NCBI RefSeq assembly: GCF_022965805.1
Contig: NW_027330988.1
Span: forward strand, 1-64,000
DNA length: 64,000 bases
Reading direction: 5' to 3'
Origin: Primulina eburnea
Lineage: Eukaryota; Streptophyta; Magnoliopsida; Lamiales; Gesneriaceae
Shown: positions 35,601 to 45,217 of the stretch, piece by piece
Layout: each line of letters opens with the position of its first letter
Numbering within the stretch: position 1 is the stretch's first letter
The notes under the pieces: generated by a model
What the model was told of the DNA's origin: nothing
The model's database searches: none
Seen by the model: the letters and a program-made list of their open reading frames with translations, nothing else
Translations under genes and position numbers: made by a program

Positions 35601-38600
35601 GTGAAAGGTATTCAGAGAATTTATTCACAAAAATTAAGTGGTTTCTGGGGGTGTAAAAGTTTTCTATATGTTGCTTGGTTTCTGTTTTCAACCAGGTAAT
35701 ATATGTGTGTGTCAAAAGTGTCATTCACTAGAGAATTGAAATCTCAATGACAGTGATACTGATAAATTGGGAACTACGTTGAATTTTTTCTAATTCGATA
35801 ACTCCTCTTACTAGATTTTTTATCTTAATCAGCACTGTGATATGGTAGTTTTTTTGAAGTTTTTAACTATTCCATGCTAACTGAATCTTGATTTCTCATA
35901 AGGCATACATCATAATTCACTTATGGTTTCTTTTCCAGAACTTGTAAATTTTGATCAACAATCTGGAGGGTCTGAGAATGCTGAAAAGGGTGTGCAAGGG
36001 AAACTGCGGGATCACCCATTATTTTTTGCTGTTACATTGGGACTTTTGGCTGAGGTCATAAATTCAAGGTAATTTCTATGGTCCATAAATGCCAATGCCA
36101 ATGTAACATAAGAATATAATTATATACAAGGCCTTAGGTTCAATTCTCATATTAATTAGTCATGGTTGTAGTTGAGTGTGAACTTTTTTTTTTATTTTTT
36201 TTTGATGAGAAACATAAATATTATTAATAATTATTGTTATTTAAACATAACAAGTAGTGGACTAGCAATCCACTGTAGCCAAATGAAAGCTCTAAATTTT
36301 AACAATACACATAGGACCAATCTCTTAAAATGTCAAAAGTAGAGACTCCATAAAAGTTCTTATCCGCTCGAATCCAATTGGCTAAAGTGAACTTGATTTT
36401 CCCCCAGATATCTTCCGTTGTTTCTTCTATTTCTTGAAAAATTCTTCTATTTCTCTCCAACCATATTTCCCATGTTACGCCGTGGATCACCATTCTCCAG
36501 AAAATCTTTCCTTTCTTACCGAGCATATTGCCAAGATCTGTACTGTACAAGTCATTAATTGTCCTCGGCACAACCCAAAACAGTTTCAATTCCACCAAAG
36601 CCTTGGCCCACAATGCATGAGTGAATTTGCAGTGAATGAACAAATGATCTTGTGTTTCCACCTCCTGACGACACAACACACACCAGTTTGGGCAAAGAGA
36701 ACAATTAGGATATCTCTTCTGCATCACCTCAGATGTCGGTAATTTAGCAAGGATTGCCGTCCATGAGAATATCTGAATCTTTGAAGGAATAGGCACTTTC
36801 CAAATGATATTGAAAAATTTGAACTCTTGGGCCCCATTCTCTCTTCTGAAAAAAGATTGGAAAAAAGATTTGACCGAGAATATCCCAGATGGATCCCCCT
36901 CCCACTGCTGAAAATCATCAACCCCCTCCACTAATCTCACCCCCTGTAGAATGTTAAATATTGAGGATAGTTGCGAGACCTCCTCCTCTCGGAGTGATCG
37001 ACGAAGATGAAGGTCCCAAGAAAAAACATTTGTGGAACAATCAAGGTGAGCAAAATAAGAGATAGGTAAATTATGTGCCAATGAAACACGAAACAAAGCT
37101 GGGAACAAGTCCCGGAAAGAAGAGACTCCCAACCAAATATCCTCCCAAAATCTTATTGTATTCCCCCCTCGAACCACTACTCTCACTAATCGGTGATAAG
37201 CCGGGTATGTTTTAGAAATGAACTTCCACGGACATCTAAAAGTCACATTCTTAGCCAACCCCGCATCCCATCCATTTTCTTGCATCCCATACTTGCTTCT
37301 TATTATTCTTTTCCACAACGCCTCATTTTCAACATTAAACCTCCACCACCATTTCCCCATTAAAGCTATATTTCGTAAGCAAATATTCCCAATGCCCAGC
37401 CCTCCTTGTTGCTTTGGCCTACAAACTTTCTCCCACCTAACCATATGACAATGAGAATCACCCTCGTTCCCATCCCACAAAAAATCCCTCATTACCTTTT
37501 CCATCGCCCCCGCTATTCCTTTTGGTACCTTGAAAAGAGACAAAAAGTATATAGGCAATGCAGTGAACACCGCGGCAATCAATGTGAGTCTACCTCCCTT
37601 AGACAAGAAAGCTTTTTTCCACGATGCCAATCTGTGTTTCATTTTAGTGATTATAGGTTCCCAAAAAGACGCTTGTAATGGGTTACCACCGAGAGGGACT
37701 CCCAAATATTTTATGGGCCATTGTTCCCTGCGACAACCAATTTCCCTTGCTATATTTTCCCCAACTACTTCATCTTGTTTAATTCCCAGCAAAGCACTTT
37801 TATCCCAGTTGATCCTCAAGCCCGACATATCACAAAACGCTTTCAAAATTCTCACCAGAAATCCCAAGTGATCTTCACTCTTGACGAAAAACAGTGTATC
37901 GTCCGCAAACTGTATATGAGACACTTCCACTTTTTCTCTCCCTACTTCGACTCCACTGATGAATTTCTTTTCTTTTGCTGTGTCAACTAATCTGCCCAAA
38001 ACATCCACAACCATGTTGAACAAAAAAGGTGATAAAGGATCTCCCTGTCTAAGTCCCTTGAATGCTTTAAATTTCCCCCTTGGTCTCCCGTTAATCATGA
38101 TTGAGAACGATACATTAGATACACAACCTCTTATCCATCCTCTCCACCTTTCCCCGAATCCCTTCATTTTTAAGACGAAATCCAAAAAATCCCATTCAAC
38201 ATTGTCATATGCTTTTTCAAAATCAATTTTCAAAACCCATCCTTTTTTATCTTTCTTCCTCCCTTCTTCCACCAGCTCATTCGCAATCAAACAACAGTCC
38301 AAAATGTGCTTCCCCTCAATAAATGCATTTTGAGATTCTGACAAAGTATGTGACAACACCTTTTTCATCCTTGTAGCCAAAACTTTTGCAATAATCTTGT
38401 ACAAGCTCGTAGTGAGGCTAATTGGCCTGAAATCTCTTACCTTTAACGAGTCATGCTTCTTAGGTATCAAACATATATACGTTTCATTGGTCAACCCATT
38501 AATGATGCCCCCTTCGTGAAATTCTGTGAATACCTTGGTTAAATCTCCTTTAAGTACCTCCCAACAATCCTGGTAGACCGCCATGGTATAACCATCGGGC

Positions 38601-41600
38601 CCCGGTGCTTTACTCCTATCACAATCAAACACCGCCTTCTTGATCTCATCTTCACAGAAAGGTTTTTCAAGCTGTTCCTTCATATCATCGTCAATAGGTG
38701 ACCATTCCACGCCTTGAATCCCAAATCTTTCCACATCTGCCTTGCTGTACAGTTTCTGAAAATAATCAACAATGAACCGAATTATTTGATCCCCATCCTC
38801 TATGATTCCTCCATCATCCATTTCCAACTTTGTAATCATTGCCTTTGTTTTTCGGTGGTTCAACAATGAATGGAAGAACTTGGTGTTGCGATCACCCTGT
38901 CTTAACCATTTAATCTTTGCTTTTTGATAGAGCATTCTGTTTCGCCGGCACACCAATTCTTCCAATTCCCATTTTAACTTAATTTTTTCAGCCACGTCTT
39001 CCGCATTTTCCCTCCCCTCACTCTCCTTTTCGTCCAATCTCCCAATTTTGTTTATCATTTCTGCTTCCCTCATGTCAATCCTCCCAAACTCCTCCTCATT
39101 CCATGTTTTGATCGTCTCTTTAATGTTCCTAAGTTTTCTCATAAACTTGTAACCCTCCCATCCTTGGACTTGTGTGCTATTCCACCACATAGAAAATTTA
39201 TCCTTGAAACCGTTATTTTGCAACCACATGTTCTCAAATCTGAACGGACAGGGCCCCCATTTAATTTTCTGTGTTCCCAAGACAATTGGAAAATGATCCG
39301 AAGTAATGCGAGGTAAAACAATTTGCTTATAATGTGGAAATAATTCCACCCACCCTCCCAAAAACAAAAACCTGTCTAACCTGCTGCATATAGGATTTGT
39401 CCTCATATTTGACCAAGTAAATTTAGCATTCATCAGAGGTGGGTCACACAAATCTAGCTCCTGTATCAACATATCAAAACAAGCCATACTTGTTGTTTGT
39501 GATCGGCTGTTAATTTTCTCACTCAGAAATCTCACAACATTGAAATCCCCTCCCAAACACCACCTATCCCCACACAAAACTCGCAATCCCGCCAACTCAT
39601 CCCAAAATCTATTCCGCAATGTTGCTGTGCACGGTCCATAAACAGCCGTGAACCACCAGCTGTTTGATTCATTATTTTTATCTATGCAGACCGAAACCGT
39701 GTATTCCCCAATCATATTATCAGTGATGGATACCACCCTCGGATCCCACATAACCAAAATCCCCCCCGCTGATCCAATAGAAGGTAAATGAACCCAATCA
39801 ACAAACCTTGTTTTCCACACACTGGATATAAATTTTCTATCAATCACTTCCTTTTTTGTTTCTTGCAAAATAACTAAGTCTGGTTTTTCCTTTCGTAACA
39901 TATCTCGGATGAATCCTCTCCTCGTTGCCGATCCCCCTCCTCTTATATTCCAAGACAGAATCTTCATGGAATCACCTCTTTTCCCAAATTACGCATTCCT
40001 TCTCTCAGAAACTCTTCCCCGATCTGTACTTTGTTAACTCCCATCATCTTCAAGCAATCATATTCTCCATCTATATCTTCCGCCATCGTCAAACCCCTAC
40101 TAACCGTCTCACCCTCGTGGTTATTAATTCCTAACATACCCGACTTATCACCAACCATATCAACTCCCTCAACCTCTGTAAATCTCCCCTCCCCAGATTT
40201 GATTTTGAAAGAACGGTATGAAGAATGAAGGAAATGATTGGAAGAAAGAGAATGTGAAACAGTAGTTGTGTGATGTACCTTTGCCGAAGGTGATGCGAAG
40301 AGATCTCCTATGTCCTCCAAACCCAAGGTGGTATGTGTCGTTGTATCTGAGGTAATGGTTATATGAGTCCCGGCATCGCTGAAATCACTGTCTTCTTCAG
40401 AACCATGGCTTTGGTCCTTTGTTAAATCCCTGTCATCCCATGTGTTGTCCTGTTCCTTATGCATTAATTCATCATCCAGCCACTGTGTGTTGATCTTTGT
40501 TGATGGTTCCTCCTGTGCATTAACCCAATCAAGCTTTTTCCCTGGTTTCCTTCTAGTGTAAACAATCTGATAATTCTGTTCTGGTTCACTGAATTCATTT
40601 TGTTGATCGCAGCGCCATGTATGCTCATTCCTTTTGTTGCACAAAGACTGAACTGTTCCTTTGTTGAACTCATTTACTCCTTTCGGACTCACTCTTTTGA
40701 GTATTCTGATATGTTTGCTTCCTCTCATTGGTTCTGATCCCACCACTTTAGGACCTTTACTTCCATCCTTGCTTGAAGTCGTTTCACCATCCTTTTTTTT
40801 GCCCACAAAGACTTCTATCCCTTGAACAATCGTAGTACTGCTGTATTCCTTTGCTTTGTCTTGGACTTGAACCTGTTCTTCTAATACCTTTTCTATTCCA
40901 GTAAGCTTTTGTTTTGAGTCTTCACCAACATTTTTAATCTGTTTGTGTGCTGTTGTGACCATCACCTCCCTCACATCTGCTGGTTGTTTGAAATTTTCAT
41001 CGATTTCCTCAGTAGATCTTTTCACTCTGCCCCAACCCGCCAACTTTCTTGCCCCATCAACTACTACCTGAGCATAGGATCTTTTTTCATAAATTTCATA
41101 CGCAGCTTTGTTGATTGAGTCAACATAAATGCGCACAGTCAAGGGCCCATTAAGTGTTTGAATTGTCAAGGAGCTATTAATGAAACCCCCTTCCAGCCCC
41201 ACAACTTTAATCTTTGCAGCTGCCAAATCCTTGAGCATCAATGTATCTTGACTAATATCCACCAATCCCCCACAACTATCCCCCACACTTTTGAGCACCT
41301 CTGTTGTCCACATATCCCATGGTAGTCCAACAATCCTGATCCAACTATTACAGCATTCATAAACTTCTATATCAGTGTTGATGTCACTCCTCCAGCTTTC
41401 GAAAGTCAAGCAAATCCTCTTCTCGAAAAAGCATCTCTTGATTTTCAGATAAAACTCGAAATCTTCTCCACTATTCGGCCACCACATTGCTTTGTTTGCA
41501 TTGAAAGGGAAAATCTCTATCTTCTTGGCAACCGCTTTACCAATGGCTGATTTTACCATCTCCCATGAAATATTAACACATTCCTTCGTGACTACCAAAG

Positions 41601-44600
41601 CTTTGTTCCACTCTTTGGTCAAGCAGTGGCGGAATTCTCTGTGGGCATCAATGTTCCCTGAGTCAGTAGGTTTTGACTGAATCTTCCCACCAAACAAAGA
41701 TTGTCGATGTTGTTGGTTGATCTTCACTGTTCCGTTGAGCTTACTGTTGTTCAAGATTCTTTCAATATAATACACCAAACATTTCCAGCCCTCCTCATAT
41801 CTTCCACTTGGAATAACAATTCGCTGCTTCTTACTGGATCGCTCAAATTTTGACACCTCAATGTAGCTCCCCCGCCTGTTCACAAACTTTTGCACGGAAA
41901 CAACTACATCCCCCCTTCTGAATCTGTTAAAGGTATTTTGAGATTTAGGGTTTGTGATGTGATCCCCCATAATTTTCCTCATCCAATAAGCACTGTCACG
42001 GTCAATATCCAGCATATAGCTCGCATTACGAGTTCTCTCTGTGATATTAATGAAATCTCCCCTTCTGCCCAGTGAGATTAGAAATAATTTTTGCTCTATT
42101 CTAACCTCCTCCACTGTCTGAGCAAAATGGTAATTGCTAGTCTTCCTTGGTAACATCTCTGATGATGGAGAAAGTTTGAATATTCAAATTTGTTACAATT
42201 TTCGGGCCAATAGCTGAATGGACGAGTGAGAATCGTCGTAAGACTAAATGGTGAATGACAACGGGAATGGTAGACTAAGTTGGACAGTGGTCGGAAATGG
42301 TTGTTGGTGGACGGCGGAGTAATGCGAAAGTCAGCGGATTACTACGTCGTATTATAACAGCCCAGTAACCGCAAATTAGGGCAAGGCATTTTGGTAAAAG
42401 GACAGAAAAAATACGAGAATAAACTTCGCCGGCGGCCGACGGCCGTCGCCGGTGATTGGGGAAAAAGTGTGGCCAACAAGACTCAGTAGATGGAAAGGCT
42501 GGTGGGGAGAAGGAAGGAACCGGTAGTTTGAACGATGTAGAGGGAAGGGAGCATTTTCAAATTTTTCTCACTCTAGTTTTTTTCTCAGTTGAGTGTGAAC
42601 TATTGTTGCTGTTGGTAATTTTTTGTCTTCAGGCTCTTTACAACCGTCAGGGATTCTCTTGGATTGACATATGATGTTTCATTTGAATTAAACCTATTTG
42701 ATCGGTTGAAGCTTGGGTGGTATGTGATATCTGTGACATCAACCCCTGGAAAGGTACGTATTTCTTCTGTATAATCACCCGCACAGATTTCGCATGTATG
42801 CTGGAATTGCCCTTCTATCTTTTTTTAACAACTTAACAACAAACACAGGTACATAAAGCTGTTGATGCTTGCAAAAGTGTTCTCAGAGGTCTGCACGGCA
42901 ACCAAATTGCCCCAAGGGAATTGGATAGAGTGAGTTACTTCTTATAACGATCGTGACTTGATTCTTACAATTTTCAATCTCTTACATTTCATTGGTTGAG
43001 ATTTGTTTAGTACTTTTGTTGATTTTGACACTGTTGGTGCTACCATACGCTTGACGCCTATGGATTTATTAGACGGTTGCCTTTTTTTCTGTAAGTTGTA
43101 TTTATTATCGTTAGTAACTACTTGTTCTTGAAGCTCAAGCTTATGTGAGGTGTCTAGTATTTAGATTTTAGCTTACTTGCCTCATGTTAAGCTGTAAACC
43201 AGGGCAAATCTATGCTTGGAAACATCGAAGTTATAAATGTGCTTGATGATTTGATATTGGGCAATAGTTGCAGACAAACTAATGAATTATATTAGGATTT
43301 GCACACCAGGAGTTTTGAAGCTATGACTCCCTTGCACAAGTACCATGATCACGTTTCTCCAGTGTTAAGTTGAGTCCGTAGGAAGTGGCCCAACAGTAGT
43401 GTTTATACTTTAACATAAGGCCAAAACTGTTGTTATCCTTGCACATGTTAAGAGTCGAGGGTCAATGACAATATATTATTTTATCTTCCAGATCCCTGGT
43501 AGTAAAGCAAATGCATCAACCAGGTGTTATTATTTGTATTCTCTGGATTTATGTACGAACGTCCTTGTGTGTGCTAGGTGGCTAATTCAGTTGCATTTCC
43601 ATGTATGTTCCTTTTCAGGAATGAAAAACCAATCAATTTTTTGGTGAATTGATAACAATAGAAGGCGTTCCTTTTATTTTGTCTCTTTTTTTTTTGAAAT
43701 CATGACTATTTACCAGCAACTGTGAGTGGACCTTAAATTTAAAACACAATATGGCAATGATGACAATTGAAATTGTTTATTAGCAAGTGTTGATCCTGGA
43801 TTTTAACAGCCCTGAACTCAAGACATGTCTCTTTCTGATGATTGTTAAACTAAACCATAAATTATGGTGTAATGGTATTTTTTCCCATTATCAGATAAAA
43901 AAACGATATATCCTCCATTGAAAATATTTGCTCTAAAGTTTTCTTCAAAGTAATTTTTAAAATGAGCCTCTTCGCTTGCAGTGTTAAAATATAAAGGATT
44001 TCATGTTCATTTTTACCGAAGGCACTTTGAAACTGCCTATAAACACTGTAAACTGCATATTTCACTCCCATACGCCTAAGTACCTCACTTTTGACCCTGA
44101 TTATAAAAAGTCCTTACGCCGACATTAGCAGTAGCGCTAGTAAGGCCGACAAATACAAAGAGTGAAGGTGCGACAGCGCTTTTAACCTTAGTTAAGCCTT
44201 AGTCTGGCCTTTACATGATTGGGTGATGGATGTGCTTCGTCGTCTTCCGACTGACGGGACATATAACTAAACCTTTGATAAAAAATCTTCCAGGCTTTGT
44301 GCTCCCCATGTGAGTGGACAGTGCAGCATTATTCCAAATGGATGGTTGTTTACACTTCTTTAACTGTTATTCATGTACAGGCAAGACGGACACTGCTAAT
44401 GCGGCATGAAGCTGAAATCAAGTCGAATGCTTATTGGTTAGGATTGATGGCTCACTTGCAGTCGACATCTGTCCCGATGAAGGTACAATTCATAGGAAAT
44501 TAATTGCAGTTTTTGCAATCTTCCTCAACATAAAACTTTCCGTCTTTCTAGCAATGCCATGTTTTTTTCCCTATAAGATAATCCACTTTTATACCATTTT

Positions 44601-45000
44601 CCAAGATATAGCAATTCCATGTTTTTCCCCCTCTAATATAATCCACTTTTATACCATTTTCCAGGATATATCTTGCATCAAAGATCTCACTTCACTATAT
44701 GATGCTGCTACTGTTGAAGATGTATATGTAGCATATGCGCAGTTGAAGATAGATGAGAATTCCCTGTACTCTTGCATTGGGATTTCTGGGTCTCAGGCTG
44801 GGGAAGATGCCACAGGTGAAGTATAATTTTATGTTTTGAGATGAAATGTCTCCTTTTAAGTATTTATCATCTACTTTGTCCAAGTTCTTTATTAAACTTC
44901 TTTTGCAGATTCCATTGTGGAGGAAGAATTGGTAGAGGGCCTCCATAACATTATCCCGGTGGGACGGGGTTCGTCCACTGTAACACGGCCAACGACATGA
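20634..45000 (+). CDS. SPP: Chloroplast stromal processing peptidase (M16 metallopeptidase), 24 exons, 1252 aa
   Basis: SPP cleaves transit peptides from proteins imported into the chloroplast stroma. Exons: 20634-20828, 21094-21258, 21603-21856, 23613-23811, 24194-24241, 24420-24527, 24657-24845, 24944-25240, 25986-26087, 26827-26961, 27828-28052, 29772-29975, 30285-30452, 31181-31330, 32195-32332, 32825-33052, 33173-33325, 34944-35067, 35939-36068, 42633-42753, 42849-42929, 44381-44482, 44665-44815, 44909-45000. All introns are GT-AG and the summed 3759 bases form one open frame. The N-terminus is a Ser/Arg-rich transit peptide. The inverted zinc motif HMIEH is at residues 228-232 (23680-23694) and the third ligand is E309. 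Further M16-type domains follow (e.g. KDTDERACAYIAGPAPNRWG; GGGRAAESSEAKGAVIVGVR). Length and sequence match the Arabidopsis enzyme (about 1265 aa). The gene is intact although its introns carry several transposons, and nothing suggests loss of function. Confidence 0.97.
21916..22154. repeat. Composite repeat in SPP intron 3: 71-bp inverted arms plus 42-bp direct repeat
   Basis: A 42-bp segment (GAATAATAATTCTTGATCAT...) occurs at 21916-21957 and again, identical, at 22022-22063. The 71-bp arm 21957-22027 (GGAACTTGAGGGCTAGAGGC...) is the reverse complement of 22084-22154 with about two mismatches. The near identity means the rearrangement is recent. The spliced transcript loses it, but unspliced RNA could form a strong hairpin. 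Confidence 0.9.
22366..22530. repeat. 84-bp tandem duplication in SPP intron 3
   Basis: Copies at 22366-22449 and 22450-22530 share TAATGTTGCTTCAAGGAA(A/G)T and AATTGGCTGACACCTTTAAA with only a few differences. Confidence 0.9.
22694..22928 (-). mobile_element. 5'-truncated LINE 3' end in SPP intron 3
   Basis: On the minus strand the translation ends ECWDKIKIRIANWIGNVKEF ... LLRDWSYIYC then stop. This matches the C-terminus of the ORF2 at 36299-39967 (WGKIKFTLANWIRADKNFYG ... ILRDWSYVYC). The 3' end is TTTCTTATCA followed by poly(A), seen as a T-run from 22694 on the plus strand. Flanking ATGGGAGGCATAC (22681-22693) and ATGGGTAGGCTATAC (22929-22943) look like a slightly diverged target duplication. 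Truncation at the 5' end is usual for LINEs. Confidence 0.85.
25533..25618. repeat. Two exact 43-bp tandem copies in SPP intron 8
   Basis: CTATATTTGTGTTGTGTTCT... at 25533-25575 is repeated immediately at 25576-25618 without a visible change, a very young duplication. Confidence 0.9.
27033..27669 (-). mobile_element. TRIM (terminal-repeat retrotransposon in miniature) in SPP intron 10
   Basis: Two related direct repeats, 27033-27219 and 27489-27669, both start TGTTGTGT and end with (C)CCAA(A)CA, and share ACATATCTC, GAATTTGTTTT and ATGAAGATATCTTTCTAT. Next to the right LTR is GGCTCTGATACT (27477-27488), the reverse complement of a degraded TGGTATCAGAGCC tRNA-Met primer site, so the element reads on the minus strand. 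Beside the left LTR is ATCCTCCCCAC, a purine-rich tract on the minus strand and the expected polypurine primer. Flanks CTCTT and CTCCT may be a 5-bp duplication with one change. The internal region is only about 270 bp and has no coding capacity. All parts together define a TRIM. Confidence 0.85.
28297..28636. mobile_element. Foldback MITE in SPP intron 11
   Basis: The left arm (about 28300-28430, with CATAATTTGCACATTTTTTT and AGAGTGTTGAC) is an imperfect inverted copy of the right arm (about 28495-28636, GACACTCTGATTTAAAATGA and GCAAATTATAGGACAAAAAA). The centre contains short direct repeats of ATCATTTTCTGG. No coding frame is present. A related-looking structure is at about 7668-7890. Confidence 0.6.
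31491..32117 (-). mobile_element. 5'-truncated LINE in SPP intron 14
   Basis: The minus-strand frame 31594-32067, extending a little further upstream, encodes the C-terminal end of a LINE ORF2. IWHVPIPQKVKVFSW leads into a cysteine/histidine zf-RVT-type motif (CCCLCKNNMETQDHLLLHC) and the terminus LVRDWRFICS. It aligns with the full-length copies at 36185-42586 and 45559-51923. The 3' end is TTTCTTATCA plus poly(A), seen as a T-run at about 31491 on the plus strand. The reading frame is open over 157 codons although only a fragment remains. No clean target duplication was identified. Confidence 0.88.
33326..34943 (+). other. SPP intron 17 (1.6 kb), no inserted element recognised
   Basis: The intron starts GT (33326) and ends AG (34943). 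It is AT-rich and no repeat or coding similarity was recognised inside it. The short open frames in it have no recognisable products. Confidence 0.7.
36299..39967 (-). CDS. LINE ORF2: AP-endonuclease / reverse transcriptase, 1222 aa (intact)
   Basis: Residues 1-230 are an exonuclease-endonuclease-phosphatase domain that nicks target DNA: MKILSWNIRG (N7), ILQETKK (E36), TAVYGPC, LGGDFNVV, SDHFPIV. Reverse transcriptase blocks follow: KAPGPDGYTMAVYQDCW, RPISLTTSLYKIIAKVLATR, VLKIDFEKAYDNVEW, GLRQGDPLSPFLFN and the catalytic FADD at residues 687-690. The C-terminal zf-RVT region contains CSLCPNWCVLCRQEVETQDH and IHC. No stop or frameshift is seen in 1222 codons. This architecture is that of plant L1-clade LINEs, and all main catalytic residues are in place. 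Confidence 0.95.
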   Translation of the reverse strand: MKILSWNIRGGGSATRRGFIRDMLRKEKPDLVILQETKKEVIDRKFISSVWKTRFVDWVHLPSIGSAGGILVMWDPRVVSITDNMIGEYTVSVCIDKNNESNSWWFTAVYGPCTATLRNRFWDELAGLRVLCGDRWCLGGDFNVVRFLSEKINSRSQTTSMACFDMLIQELDLCDPPLMNAKFTWSNMRTNPICSRLDRFLFLGGWVELFPHYKQIVLPRITSDHFPIVLGTQKIKWGPCPFRFENMWLQNNGFKDKFSMWWNSTQVQGWEGYKFMRKLRNIKETIKTWNEEEFGRIDMREAEMINKIGRLDEKESEGRENAEDVAEKIKLKWELEELVCRRNRMLYQKAKIKWLRQGDRNTKFFHSLLNHRKTKAMITKLEMDDGGIIEDGDQIIRFIVDYFQKLYSKADVERFGIQGVEWSPIDDDMKEQLEKPFCEDEIKKAVFDCDRSKAPGPDGYTMAVYQDCWEVLKGDLTKVFTEFHEGGIINGLTNETYICLIPKKHDSLKVRDFRPISLTTSLYKIIAKVLATRMKKVLSHTLSESQNAFIEGKHILDCCLIANELVEEGRKKDKKGWVLKIDFEKAYDNVEWDFLDFVLKMKGFGERWRGWIRGCVSNVSFSIMINGRPRGKFKAFKGLRQGDPLSPFLFNMVVDVLGRLVDTAKEKKFISGVEVGREKVEVSHIQFADDTLFFVKSEDHLGFLVRILKAFCDMSGLRINWDKSALLGIKQDEVVGENIAREIGCRREQWPIKYLGVPLGGNPLQASFWEPIITKMKHRLASWKKAFLSKGGRLTLIAAVFTALPIYFLSLFKVPKGIAGAMEKVMRDFLWDGNEGDSHCHMVRWEKVCRPKQQGGLGIGNICLRNIALMGKWWWRFNVENEALWKRIIRSKYGMQENGWDAGLAKNVTFRCPWKFISKTYPAYHRLVRVVVRGGNTIRFWEDIWLGVSSFRDLFPALFRVSLAHNLPISYFAHLDCSTNVFSWDLHLRRSLREEEVSQLSSIFNILQGVRLVEGVDDFQQWEGDPSGIFSVKSFFQSFFRRENGAQEFKFFNIIWKVPIPSKIQIFSWTAILAKLPTSEVMQKRYPNCSLCPNWCVLCRQEVETQDHLFIHCKFTHALWAKALVELKLFWVVPRTINDLYSTDLGNMLGKKGKIFWRMVIHGVTWEIWLERNRRIFQEIEETTEDIWGKIKFTLANWIRADKNFYGVSTFDILRDWSYVYC
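39964..42156 (-). CDS. LINE ORF1 protein, 730 aa (intact)
   Basis: LINE ORF1 proteins bind the element RNA and act as nucleic-acid chaperones. This one aligns throughout with the ORF1 at 45962-48151 (shared FNRFR, GRGSY/RRGSY, QRI(V/I)IPSGR, FPF.ANKA.WWP, CC(N/H)SWIR). Its central region (about residues 210-370) resembles the DUF4283-type domain of plant LINE ORF1 proteins: RCFFEKRICLTFESW, SWIRIVGLPWDMW, LMLKDLAAAKIKVVG. A long charged linker and a His/Ser-rich acidic region follow. I see no CCHC zinc knuckle, unlike many plant L1 ORF1 proteins. The stop TGA overlaps the ORF2 start in ATGA, suggesting coupled translation. Confidence 0.85.
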   Translation of the reverse strand: MLPRKTSNYHFAQTVEEVRIEQKLFLISLGRRGDFINITERTRNASYMLDIDRDSAYWMRKIMGDHITNPKSQNTFNRFRRGDVVVSVQKFVNRRGSYIEVSKFERSSKKQRIVIPSGRYEEGWKCLVYYIERILNNSKLNGTVKINQQHRQSLFGGKIQSKPTDSGNIDAHREFRHCLTKEWNKALVVTKECVNISWEMVKSAIGKAVAKKIEIFPFNANKAMWWPNSGEDFEFYLKIKRCFFEKRICLTFESWRSDINTDIEVYECCNSWIRIVGLPWDMWTTEVLKSVGDSCGGLVDISQDTLMLKDLAAAKIKVVGLEGGFINSSLTIQTLNGPLTVRIYVDSINKAAYEIYEKRSYAQVVVDGARKLAGWGRVKRSTEEIDENFKQPADVREVMVTTAHKQIKNVGEDSKQKLTGIEKVLEEQVQVQDKAKEYSSTTIVQGIEVFVGKKKDGETTSSKDGSKGPKVVGSEPMRGSKHIRILKRVSPKGVNEFNKGTVQSLCNKRNEHTWRCDQQNEFSEPEQNYQIVYTRRKPGKKLDWVNAQEEPSTKINTQWLDDELMHKEQDNTWDDRDLTKDQSHGSEEDSDFSDAGTHITITSDTTTHTTLGLEDIGDLFASPSAKVHHTTTVSHSLSSNHFLHSSYRSFKIKSGEGRFTEVEGVDMVGDKSGMLGINNHEGETVSRGLTMAEDIDGEYDCLKMMGVNKVQIGEEFLREGMRNLGKEVIP
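42930..44380 (+). other. SPP intron 21 (1.45 kb), no inserted element recognised
   Basis: The intron is GTGAGT to CAG and contains no ORF of note. A separate small duplicated segment lies in the next intron: CCACTTTTATACCATTTTCCA occurs at about 44583 and 44643, about 60 bp apart. Confidence 0.6.
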
Positions 45001-45097
45001 AAGCTTTACGTGAAGAAGTTGCAATATTTGGCATGTGAGGTTTAATCTTTTTGTAGATTACTCATTCTTACCAGAGTTATATATTGGTATATATGTG

Positions 45098-45107
45098 AAT
45101 AAATAAA
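45098..45107 (+). terminator. Candidate SPP poly(A) signals
   Basis: Two overlapping AATAAA hexamers (45098-45103 and 45102-45107) lie about 100 bases after the SPP stop codon. The Copia LTR begins at about 45218, leaving a 3' UTR of roughly 120-200 bases unless transcripts read into the LTR. Confidence 0.5.
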
Positions 45108-45217
45108 ATTAACCCAACGCTTTGCATGAAAAAAAGTAATGATTAATTGAAGCCTATGGTAAATGAATCACTGCATATGCTGTGGTTAGAAAAATGTATT
45201 CATGCTTCATAGTATGG

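Larger units (their letters stand above)
36185..42586 (-). mobile_element. Full-length L1-type LINE in SPP intron 19 with perfect 15-bp target duplication
   Basis: The 6.4-kb element lies antisense to SPP. AGTTGAGTGTGAACT occurs exactly at 36170-36184 and 42587-42601, the target duplication. The poly(A) end is at 36185-36202 (T-rich on the plus strand). Two long intact ORFs overlap by ATGA. The 5' UTR (about 42157-42586) has a GC-rich palindromic stretch (42427-42453). Full length, intact ORFs and perfect duplication together indicate recent insertion and possible retrotransposition competence. It converts a roughly 180-bp intron into a 6.5-kb one. Confidence 0.95.

Noticed and set aside
37218..38333. 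Plus-strand open frames within 37-38 kb
   Set aside because: All lie opposite the LINE ORF2 on the minus strand and show no motifs of their own.
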